Origin: Microcyclospora pomicola
Lineage: Eukaryota > Ascomycota > Dothideomycetes > Capnodiales
Assembly (NCBI GenBank): GCA_002786065.1
Contig: NHNY01000021.1
Location: forward strand, 62,001-126,000
Direction: 5' to 3'
DNA length: 64,000 nucleotides
This document shows, in pieces, positions 41,266-51,811 of this stretch (the stretch's first letter is position 1; each line of letters begins with the position of its first letter). A model generated the notes under the pieces. It did not search any database and was not told the DNA's origin. It was given only the letters and a program-made list of their open reading frames with translations. A program made the translations under genes and the position numbers.

Positions 41266-42745
41266 TTACGCGCCCCTACGTCTTTTGGTGCCCGCCACTC
41301 CATTCGCTCCGTCTTCTGCATGGCCATTGGTCCTATCCTCTGCATCCTCAAATCCATCCTCATCTCTGGCAGTGCTCTTTCTGCGGAATTGACCAGTGCC
41401 GACCGCGACGATCTCGTCCTCACTGTCGCTTTCGCCCATGTCCAGCAAAATAGGCATGCGGAATTCACCTCCACCACCTCCTTCTCGTTCGAGCTGCTCG
41501 TCGTCCACAGTGAGAACATCAATATCTTCGTCCTCTTGGTCGAGACGACGCTTCGTCAGCTCCTCCACCGGGTGGATGTCGAACTCATCCTCCTTCTCAA
41601 TGTATTCTACGTTCTCTTCGACTTCTGCGAAATCTGGCGCAAGTGCGGACCAGCGTTGCGGCGTGTTGATGGACCACAGGTAGACACGTCCTGATTCAAC
41701 TCCTGTAGCGGCCACAAATGCGCGGGTAGGGTGCCACTAAATCGGTTAGCATTACTTCTTGTGGTAGGAGTAGAGTCCTGAATACCTCGACTGCTCCTAG
41801 TTCCTCCTTGGGTCCCTCCAGAATTCTGACGAGACTGCCATGGCCACGCTCCCAGATATAAATATCGTGGTTCATGAGCGTACTGGCCATCACATAATCA
41901 GCAGTACTGCTGAACGCGACATGGTTCCAGCTGAGCCGATTCACTACATCCTGGAATTTGTGCTCGACATCCAACCTGATGCTGTCTGGTTGGAGGTTCG
42001 GATCGGTCAGGTCTGGCAACTTTATGGTTCGGATGATGGTGTCAGACGCATTGACGAGCAGATCTCGGCCAGAGCTACTAAGACGGATGAGAAGGATAGG
42101 TTTACTACATAAGCGGATGCTGTAGACTGTCTCCTTGCTCTCGGTATTGATGATGTTGAGCCACCCTTTGGTTGTGCCGGTGATGATGTGTGTACCCGAT
42201 GGAGTGAACGCTGCCACCGTCGTGAAGTGCTTTGCGTCGGCCTTCTCACTACTCTCCATCTCGTGCGGCGCTCGCTTGGGTAAATTAGGCAGAGCATGTT
42301 GCTTGACCACGGCAGGATCGGTCAGGTCGGCCAGCACCGGACGAAACTCATACAACGCAGCGACACACTGGAGGTAGTTTTGTGGATGTAGCTCTGCAAT
42401 GTACACTGGCGCACCTAGATTGACACTACGCACCCGACTGCCATCCTGCAAGTCCCACACGATGACTTTCCAATCGACACTGCTGCTCAGCAGATATCTC
42501 CCGCTGCGCTCCCAGCTCAGGCTTTGTACAGTACGGCCGGCAGTGTGACCTTTCAGCTTTCGCGCAACACCATTGGTCTCGAGGTCGAAAATGGCGATCG
42601 TGCCCTTAGCAGTCCCTGATGCCAACAGATCGCCCTTGTGGGAGAAACGCAGACAAACGGCCTGCCCACTTGAGCGTAAGCGGGCTACCAAAGTCTCTGG
42701 AATGTCCTGCGCGAGGAGCAGAGGATCTGACAAAGGAAGATTCAT
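41266..42745 (-). CDS. SWD1: COMPASS complex WD40 subunit Swd1 (RbBP5 homologue)
   Basis: Two exons (42745-41786 and 41736-41266) give 476 aa. Swd1 is a core subunit of the Set1/COMPASS histone H3K4 methyltransferase. The N-terminal part is a WD40 propeller, with repeats such as VCLRFSHKGDLLASGTAKG, LSWERSGRYLLSSSVDWKVIVWDL and AAFTPSGTHIITGTTKGWLNI. The family-specific region after the propeller (PDFAEVEENVEYIEKEDEFDI) is clear; in RbBP5 this hinge contacts Ash2 and the SET domain. The acidic C-terminus ends with a basic KRRRGA. The 49-nt intron (41785-41737) is phase 0, joining VE to WHPTRAFVA. The gene is divergent from RPB1. Confidence 0.94.
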
Positions 42746-43549
42746 GGTTGTCTACTCTTGATGCCAATCGGTGGCCCTTCGTACCAGCCTCGTATATCGT
42801 CGACCTATGCACGCTGTTCACGCATTGAATGTGGGAGTAGCACAATTCCAGATGCGAACTGACACGCTGTGTTCGCCGGAGGTCAAGATGGTCATTGCTG
42901 CATGATGCTGCTGTGATCAACAGACACGGTGTGAGTAAAGTTGTCGCGTGCTTGGTGTGAAGGATGCGGCTCAAAATTAACATTACACAAGCGGTTGACG
43001 CACGGACATTCCCGCTGTCCGACTTCAATATCCATCACCTGCTGCCTCATCGCCTATACTCTACACGCACCGACCTCCGCGACCAACACCACAGATATCG
43101 CCGGCATCGTGCGCGAATCTGTCCTCATCGCTCCTTTCATTCTATCGCCAGTATCTCCGGCCGAAATCAGTCGCCGGCGGGCCCACGACTTGACTCGACG
43201 GCAGCGCGCCAGTGAACCGTCATATTCTTTCACCATCGACGCGACATCAGCGCGCAACGACTACCATCACGCATCACGAGTCATCATCGAGAATTATCGA
43301 GCACAGTGGCGTACAAGTCACACTGAGGGAGCTGGGCGTGGGAGCGGTCCTCTTCGAGGTCGCGGCGTGTTGCCAGGGGGACTGGGTGGCGGACGCAGTC
43401 AGTGGAACTGAAGTGACGAAAAACTCGAGCCAAAGTTTTCGAAAGCCACCGCGCGCAAGTTGAAAGTGAAGGCCACTGTCACAGTAATAAGAGATTTGTT
43501 ATTTGATTGAGAGGATACTCGCGCGAGCGTCATCTCGCCCATCGTAAAG
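42746..43549. other. divergent SWD1/RPB1 promoter region
   Basis: 804 bp between two divergent starts. A 156-codon plus-strand frame (42941-43411) covers part of it, but it begins at a non-ATG codon and has no domain; it is probably RPB1 leader or promoter. The 250 bp next to RPB1 likely form its 5' UTR. Confidence 0.55.
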
Positions 43550-46500
43550 ATGTCGAACTACAACTTTCCCCACACCACGGCACAGACCAAAATCGTCCAA
43601 GAAATTCAGTTTGGTCTGTTCTCGCCGGAAGAGATCAAGGCCATGAGCGTATGCCACATCGAATATCCTGAGACTATGGACGAGGTGCGTCACACGCCAC
43701 GCGAAAAAGGCCTCAACGACCCAAAGCTGGGCTCTATCGATCGTGGCACTCGGTGTGCAACCTGCCAGGAGTCACCAGAAATCTGTCCTGGTCACTTTGG
43801 ACATATCGAGCTGTCCGTGCCAGTATTCCATGCCGGTGTGTAGAATCTGCAAGACGTGAGATGGTGCAGCAAACATGCTAACGTCACGTGACTAGGCTTC
43901 ATCAACAAGATCAAGAAGCTCCTTGAGACTGTGTGTCACAATTGCGGAAAGATCAAGGAAGATGAAGTAAGTGACCCATGTTATCACAGATAGGTAAGTG
44001 TTATTCTGTTGTGTATGTGCTTACCTTGTGAACTAGCGATCGGAGCCATACCGACGAGCCTTGCGTTTACGTGACCCCAAGCGTCGTTTCGAGGCGATTC
44101 ACAAGATGTGCAAAGCTCGTATGGTTTGTGAAGCTGATCAACCAGATGAAGAGGGGTATGGTGATGATCCCAAGGCTCAGCTGAAAGGCAAAGGCCATGG
44201 GGGTTGCGGAAACGTGCAACCCACCATTCGCCGTGAGGCGCTCAAGCTTATTGGTATCTGGAAGCCCCCAAAGGGCGAAGAGGAGGAGGTTGCACGAGAG
44301 CCAGAGAAGCGCCCCATCACTCCTCTGCAAGCCCTGAACATCTTCCGCAATATCAAGGAGAAAGACATTGCGAAGTTGGGACTGAATGCAGACTATGCAC
44401 GACCTGACTGGATGATTCTGACGGTTTTGCCCGTTCCCCCACCAGCAGTACGACCCAGCATTTCTGTGGATGGTACCAGCCAGGGTATGCGCTCCGAGGA
44501 CGATTTGACCTACAAGCTGTCAGATATCATCCGCGCAAATTCCAATGTCCGTCGTTGCGAACAAGAAGGATCACCCCAGCACGTTGTCGACGAGTTCATT
44601 GGGTTGCTCCAATACCATGTTGCTACCTACATGGACAACGACATTGCCAACATCCCGAAGGCTATGCAGAAGTCTGGTCGTCCGGTGAAGGCTATTCGTG
44701 CTCGTCTCAAGTCCAAGGAGGGTCGTCTGCGTGGAAACTTGATGGGAAAGCGTGTGGACTTCTCCGCACGTACCGTCATCACTGGTGACCCCAATCTGGA
44801 TCTGGACCAGGTCGGTGTGCCTCGTACTATCGCCAAGATCTTGACATTCCCAGAGACTGTCAACCAGTTCAATATTCACAAGATGCAACAGCTTGTGCGT
44901 AATGGACCGAATGAGCACCCTGGTGCGAAGTACGTGATCCGCGACAATGGCGATCGTATTGATCTGCGCCGTGTGAAGGGCGACATTCAATTGCAGGCTG
45001 GCTGGAAAGTTGAGAGGCATATTGTTGACGGTGACTATATCATTTTCAACCGCCAGCCTTCCTTGCACAAGGAGTCGATGATGGGGCATAGAGTCAAGGT
45101 CATGCCTTACTCGACGTTTCGCCTCAATCTCTCCGTCACCTCGCCTTACAACGCTGATTTCGATGGCGATGAGATGAATTTGCACGTTCCCCAGAGCCAC
45201 GAAACAAGGGCAGAGGTCATGAACCTATGCGCCGTACCCAAGAACATCGTGTCACCACAAAAGAACGGTCCGTTGATGGGTATTGTCCAAGACACCTTGG
45301 CCGGTATCTGGCTCATGACAAGACGCGACACGATGATCGACTACGAGAATGTGATGAACATCCTGATGTGGGTGCCCGGTTGGGATGGTGTGGTTCCACC
45401 ACCAGCGGTACTGAAGCCTCAGCCACGTTGGACCGGCAAGCAAATCATCTCGATGGCTCTACCCGAAGGCCTGAACTTGATGCGTGGCGACAAAGCTGAC
45501 GACAATGAGGTTCCTCATCTTTCATGGAAAGAGAAGGGCGCTATCCTCGTGCAGAACGGTGAGCTCATCTATGGCCGTATGGTCAAGAAAATTGTTGGTG
45601 CATCTCAGGGTGGTATCGTGCATTACATCTTCAACGATCGCAACCCTGAAGCAGCCGTGGAGTTCTTCAACGCCGCGCAGCGTATCGTATGCTACTGGCT
45701 TCTACACCATGGTTTCAGTGTGGGTATCGGTGATACGATCCCAAGTCCTGATCTGGAAGAGAAGATCCAGGCGAAGGTGCAAGAGCAGAAGATCGAATTT
45801 GACAAGGTTTTGCAGCAAGTGCAAGACAACCAGCTCGAGACTCTGCCTGGTATGACGATTCGAGAAACCTTCGAGTCGATGGGCAAAAGTTTGTTGGACA
45901 AGGCTCGTAACGATGCTGGTGATGTCGCTTCAGCGAACATGAAGCGCTGCAACAACGTTGGTGTTATGACGACCAGTGGTTCCAAAGGTTCCACGACCAA
46001 TATTTCTCAGATGACCGGTGCCGTCGGCCAGCAATCGTTGGAGGCCAAGCGTTTGCCTTTCGGATTCAAATACCGGACCCTGCCTCACTTCCCCAAGGAC
46101 GACTACTCGCCCGCATCGAGAGGTTTTGTGGAAAACTCCTACCTCCGTGGCTTGACGCCTCAAGAATTCTTCTTCCACGCCATGGGAGGTCGTGAGGGTC
46201 TCATCGATACGGCTGTGAAAACTGCCGAGACTGGTTATATTCAACGTCGTCTGGTCAAGGCTTTGGAAGAAGTCATGGTCAAATACGATGGCACTGTGCG
46301 AAACTCTCTGGGCGACATCTTGCAGTTCATCTACGGCGAAGATGGTCTGGATGCCATGATCATCGAGCCGCAGACCGTCGACATCATCTCCGCTTCCGAC
46401 ACCGCATTCGAGAAGAAGTACAAGATTGATGTCATCAACCCTGTCAAGCATTTCGCTTTGACTAGCGATATGCTCGAGATTGCGCAAGAGATTCAAGGCG

Positions 46501-49076
46501 ATACAGAAGTCCAAGAATTGTTCGACGAAGAGTTTGAGGCTATCAGACGAGATCGTGTCAAGATCCGCTCAGGTCTTTCGGATGTTGACGGTGCCGACCA
46601 ATCCCGCCAACTTCCATTGAACGTGGACCGCATGATTCGTAACGCGAAAGATAAATTCAAGATCAAAGATGGTGGAAGAAGTGATCTGGACCCACGAGAG
46701 ACCATTCCCCGCATCAAGCGTCTTTTGGACAACCTCGTCATCGTGCGTGGCGACGACTCCTTGTCGCAAGAAGCTGATACCAACGCCACGCTTCTGTGCA
46801 AAGCAAACTTCCGTGCGCGATTGGCTTTCAAGCGGATATCGAAGGATGATTCGCTCACTAAGATTGCTCTGGAGAACATTCTTGGCGACATTGAGAATCG
46901 CTTCTCACGAGCTTTGGCAAGTCCTGGCGAGATGGTCGGTGTTCTTGCGGCACAGTCTATTGGAGAGCCTGCAACTCAGATGACACTCAACACCTTCCAT
47001 TTGGCTGGTGTGACGGCCAAGACAACCACAAAGGGTGTCCCGCGTCTCAAGGAGATCTTGAACGTGGCAGATAACCTCAAAACGCCGCAGATGAGAGTGT
47101 TCCAGGAAGGCGATTACAGGTACCAGCAAGACCAAGCCAAGGAATTGCGCAGCAGAGTTGAGTTCACGAACTTGAGATCTATTACCGAAGAAACGGCCAT
47201 CTATTATGACCCAGAAATTCAGACCACTGTCATTGACTCGGACAGGGATATGGTGGAGTCTTTCTTCATCATCCCGGAAGACAATGCGGATGCGACTGAG
47301 AACCAAGGTCGATGGATGCTGCGCATTCAGCTTGGTCGTCGACAGCTTCTGGACAAGAACTTGACTGTCTCCCAGGTTGCTTCCATGATCAAGTCACAGT
47401 TCCCAGAAATGGCTATCATCTTCTCTGACGACAACGCCGAAGAGCAAGTGATCCGCATGCGTTTCCTGGATGCCTCGAGTCTGAGTGGGAAGAACGACGA
47501 GGAAGATGGTCCAGGTGAAGACAGCGAGGAATCTCTGCTCAAGAAGTTCGAAGCTCATGCTCTTGACACTGTCATCTTGCGTGGTATCCCAGGAGTGACC
47601 CGATGCTTCGTGTCCAACGACGTATTCGCTTACGTGAACGACGCCGGTACGCTTGTCAAAGACAAGAACGACAAGCTCTGCAAGCAATGGTTCCTCGACA
47701 CCGACGGCATCAACCTCAAGCAAGTTCTCAGCATTGAGGGTGTTGACCCTTACAGAACTACGTGCAATCACTTCGGTGAGATCATGAGTGTCCTAGGTAT
47801 TGAAGCGACTCGTGCCGCACTCATGTATGAGTTGCGAGCAGTGCTCACAGGTGATGGTTCTTATGTGAACTATCGACACATGGCTATTCTGTGTGATGTC
47901 ATGTGCGCCCGTGGTACACTTATGGCCGTCACCAGACACGGTATCAACCGTGCAGACACTGGTGCCCTGGCTCGTTGTTCTTTCGAAGAAACCGTGGAGA
48001 TCTTGTTTGACGCTGCAAGCTCTGGCGAACTGGATGACTGCCGTGGTGTTTCCGAAAACATCATTTTGGGTCAACTGGCCCCATCTGGCACAGGCGAGTT
48101 CGACATCCTACTCGACACAGAAATGCTCAAGACTGTCGTGACAACCCATGGCAGGCAGATTGGCGTGGCTACCGGTGCCGCAAGCCCGATGGACGGCTCG
48201 GCCACACCATATGACATGGGCTCGCCACTTGCTGAAGGCGGCTATGGTAGCGGTGATTACTCCGCCTCATTCTCGCCCATCATCAATGCTGGTCAAGAGG
48301 ATTCTGGTGGCCTTACCGCATACCGTCCAGGCTTTGATGGTGGCATGAGTCCATTCTCTGGTGGTATGAGTCCTGGGTACGCCCCGACAAGTCCGTTTAA
48401 CAGTGGCATGAGCCCGACGTCGCCGGGTTATGGTGGATACTCACCCACGTCTCCCGCTGCTGGCTACTCACCAGCCTCGCCAGGCTTTGGTGGCGCAAGT
48501 CCCAGCTACCAGATAACTTCTCCACGCTATTCTCCTGCGAGTCCAGCCTACACACCGACGTCGCCTACCTACTCACCAACCTCTCCAGCTTACTCTGGTG
48601 GTGGCAAGAACATTTCTCCCACATCGCCATCGTACTCGCCGACGTCTCCGTCATACTCACCCACATCTCCAAGCTATAGCCCGACGTCGCCCACCTACAG
48701 TCCCACATCTCCCGCTCACCATGGCGGAAGCACATCACCGAAGTATTCTCCAACTTCTCCGGCTTACAGTCCTACTTCGCCGGCGTACAGTCCCACGTCG
48801 CCAGCATATTCGCCTACAAGTCCCAAGTACAATGGCGGTGCAGGCGCTAGCAGCACCTCACCCACCTCTCCATCGTACTCACCTACCTCACCGGTCTACA
48901 GTCCGACAAGTCCGGCACAAAATGGCAACACTTATTCACCTACCTCTCCTGCGCACGGGGGCACCAGTCCGAAGTACAGCCCTACCTCACCGCAGTACTC
49001 TCCGAAGTAAGTTGAAGACGTGCTCAGAGGTTACGTGATCAATACTAACAAATACTCCAGCTCCCCGCGTGACTAA
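43550..49076 (+). CDS. RPB1: RNA polymerase II largest subunit Rpb1
   Basis: Four exons (43550-43835, 43896-43966, 44037-49006 and 49061-49076) give 1780 aa. Rpb1 forms the catalytic centre of RNA polymerase II. Seen in order: the clamp zinc site [17 protein letters not shown], a second zinc region CHNCG, the Mg-binding [10 protein letters not shown] (codons at 45150-45182), the bridge helix [21 protein letters not shown], the trigger loop (about 46980-47060), and a C-terminal domain of YSPTSPx heptads interrupted by Gly/His/Asn-rich spacers. The last 54-nt intron has a gtaagt donor that contains the TAA an unspliced message would use, so the true C-terminus is SPNSPRD. A Leu follows the trigger-loop His where other eukaryotes have Phe or Tyr. 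Confidence 0.98.
48367..49006 (+). repeat. RPB1 CTD heptad repeat tract
   Basis: Tandem 21-nt units encode YSPTSPx heptads, about 20 in number by eye. Blocks of three to five perfect heptads are separated by non-heptad spacers such as [27 protein letters not shown] and HGG. The seventh position varies (S, A, T, K, V, Q). Confidence 0.9.
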
Positions 49077-49984
49077 TTGAGAATGCTGAGGCTTTGACCT
49101 CTATTTGTCTTCCACATTCAAAATGAGTGCCTATGGTGGGCGTGTATGCAAGACTGGGCGTACTCTTGATTGAGCCCACGCCTGGCCCTCGCAAAGAACG
49201 TCGACAATTGTCCTCTGTTTTCCAGCATTTCTCATGATGTCTGACTTGTGTTTCCTGTACAACACCAACCTTTTTCACCAACCCAAAAACAACTTTTCGC
49301 TGGGAGCGTTCGCGTCATCGGTTAGATGGAGATTTGTATTTTTGCGTGCTTCTTTCGATTGCGAGCATAGTTATCGGCGTCTCCGGGATCTGACATTTTA
49401 CTGAAGTCCATCGAGAATGGTTCTGAAAAAGAGTGGCGACATCGGGGAGGATGCGAGATGGGGTTGGACACCAGCAAGCCAAGCCCGAAATGCCAGGAAT
49501 GGACTTGAGGGAGAGAAGAGCCGTTGGGCAGATGAGTTGGGGGTCCGTTTGATGCGGAGAATGCCTTGTCCTGCCGATCGGGGAGTAGAGACTGCTCGCA
49601 GCACAAAGAGGCAGAAGAACAGACTGGCATGCCCTCAGCAAGGCGCACAGCGTTGACTGAAATTGATTTTTGCACGCGCGAGAAGTAATGAGATAGGTCT
49701 TGGCCTTAGACTGGCAGACTTCATTCAAGCTCGTAGCAACGTCGAAGGCTTTGGCCTGCGTTGACAGAATAACAGAGAAAACACATTGAAACGCACGTCT
49801 TCCTCGTGATGTCTATACACTGATGTTGCGATGCTGTCGCCTTGTGATGTCACGGTGTTGGAAAACATCGTTCATAATACGTGACGCTATGTGATGGATG
49901 GCGTTGGATCACCGACCTATCCACTACAATGAACTGCAAATAATCCTAGAGCGCAACCCTTTCATTGCCTCTCTCTTCAGCCCA
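49077..49984. other. convergent intergenic region
   Basis: About 900 bp between the 3' ends of RPB1 and the arrestin gene. Minus-strand frames of up to 137 codons around 49.3-49.7 kb show no motif. It probably contains both 3' UTRs. Confidence 0.55.
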
Positions 49985-51811
49985 TCACACGTCGCGCCAC
50001 GACTTCTTCTCATCGCTGCCCAGCAGTTCGTCCTCGCCCGTCGGCACGGGCGGCGCGTACTGCGGCCGTGGCGCAACGACCGGCGGCATCTCCATCGCGA
50101 CCGCGTCCTCGTAGCTGGGCGGCGCTTCGCTGTACTCGGGCGGCTGCGCGGCGGCGGTCGGCATGTCGACTGGGGAGAGCGGGATCGCGTCGGTGGCGTC
50201 CATGGGCGCCAGACTGCTGGGGGGATAGGAGGTCGGCAACGACTCCATGTGCAGTTTCTCGGAGGTCGGGTCGGTGGTGAGGCTGGAGGTGGGAGCCGTT
50301 GGGCCAGGGGCAGAGGCGGGGACGGAGGGTTTGCGTGGGATCGTGGTTGGTGGGCGGCGGCGTTGGGCCATGGCTTCGAGGAGCTCGGGAGGAGGCGCGA
50401 TGCCGGAGTACACCTCGACGTCGAGGCGGAGAGGGAGGATGATGGTTTGTGGCTGTATGTGGGAGAAGGCAGAAGGTGTCAGTAAAATAGCGCGTAAGTG
50501 GAAAGAAGGGGCGTTCTGTGAGTCTTGTGTCGAGATGGGATTGGAGGAAGTCTATGACTGAGCAACCTTATGGCGTGGCGCGTACCTTGGTCAGAGCAGA
50601 CTTTGTGCTGCCCACATATTGCAGGCCTATCCGGACATCCAGCTGATATGTTCGCTGAATGTTGCACGTCTCAAAGGAAGGCGGGACAGTGTTCGGAAGG
50701 ACGTGCTGTCGCCACATGCTATCGTCCAGGACTGTCTCGGTCTGTGCAAGATCTGAAGGCGACCCGACAACTACGCCCATGTTGGAGCGACTCATGATAA
50801 TCCAGCTGTTCTGTTCCTTGCGAGAAATTTCCTGGGCGCGGATCCTGGTGTTGGCTATCAGCGAGATCTGTAGGGATTGCAGCATAAGACTATCCTTATA
50901 GTCGTTCAACTTCTTGACGATGATACGCAGCGGCAAGTCAGCATTACAGGTGATGATCGCAGGCTGAGGGACGCGCGCATCCACGCTGATCTGCGGTGCA
51001 TCTGACAATGCTGGCGAGGAGGGAGATCCGCTCTTTTTGTCTCCGAACAGCCCTTTGACTTTCGACTTCATCGGCTTCCCGCTGTCCGGGAATGGCGTGA
51101 AGTTATGTCGTTGCCGGGCGAAAATCTCGTTTCCCGAAGCAGGAGGTCGTGGCGGTTCGATGGGGAGAAAATTGAACGGCGCATATGCTCTTGGGTTTTC
51201 TTTGAAGATCGAATGGCGGTTTATGGTGGCTTTCACGAAGTACCGGATTTCCGCTTCCCCTGGGAATCCAGCGAGGGTCGGGGGTAAAGTCTTTTTGACA
51301 TGCTGTGGAGCTGGTCTTGCGATTTCCAGACCGGCTAGCGGATTGATCCCGATCATAGTTGGCAGCAGTTTCCGTTCCGCGTGGCAGGCGTTGTTGAACG
51401 GGATCTTGAACCGGAAGGGATACTCGTGCTGACCAGCCGGCAGCGTGTAGGATCCTTTGCCAGACATGGAGCCCCGCGCCTCCAGAAGCTCAGGTGGCGG
51501 GAACACTGTTTGTAATCGGTAGAGTATCTAGGCCCCGTCAGTGTTTGTTCTGGAAAGCTAGCATAACCTCATGAAGCGGTATTGAGCACCAAACCGCATA
51601 CCTTGTGATACTCCAGCATGGGTTTTGGTCGGTCATTATTCGGCCCTCCTCCAGGACTCATCAACCTGCTCCGGCTCTCGCCCTCCAGCTTGACGACGAT
51701 GGCATCGACATCGACGCTTTTGATGCTGCGCACGACCACTCTCCCACTGATCTCGTCCAGATTGGTGTAACTGTTGCTGCCAGGCTTATCAAGCACGATG
51801 GCGGCATTCAT
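49985..51811 (-). CDS. alpha-arrestin (Rsp5 adaptor) with PPxY motifs
   Basis: Three exons (51811-51602, 51527-50586 and 50452-49985) give 539 aa. Alpha-arrestins link plasma-membrane transporters to the HECT ubiquitin ligase Rsp5 for endocytosis. The arrestin N domain begins almost at the first residue (LDKPGSNSYTNLDEISGRVVV) and includes the LPAGQHEYPFRFKIPF motif, the classic 'LPxGxHxFPF' signature. The arrestin C domain follows (PLRIIVKKLNDYKDSL, then VLPNTVPPSFETCNIQRTYQLDV). The tail holds PPEY (about 488-491) and PPSY (495-498), the WW-domain ligands. The 74-nt and 133-nt introns are phase 0. The transporter targets cannot be assigned. PalF-type arrestins are an alternative subgroup, but the paired PPxY favours the ART type. 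Confidence 0.92.

Noticed and set aside
42941-43411. 156-codon plus-strand frame upstream of RPB1
   Set aside because: It starts at a non-ATG codon, has no motif and fits the leader or promoter of RPB1 better.
44571-45200. 209-codon minus-strand frame inside RPB1
   Set aside because: Antisense shadow of a highly conserved coding exon.
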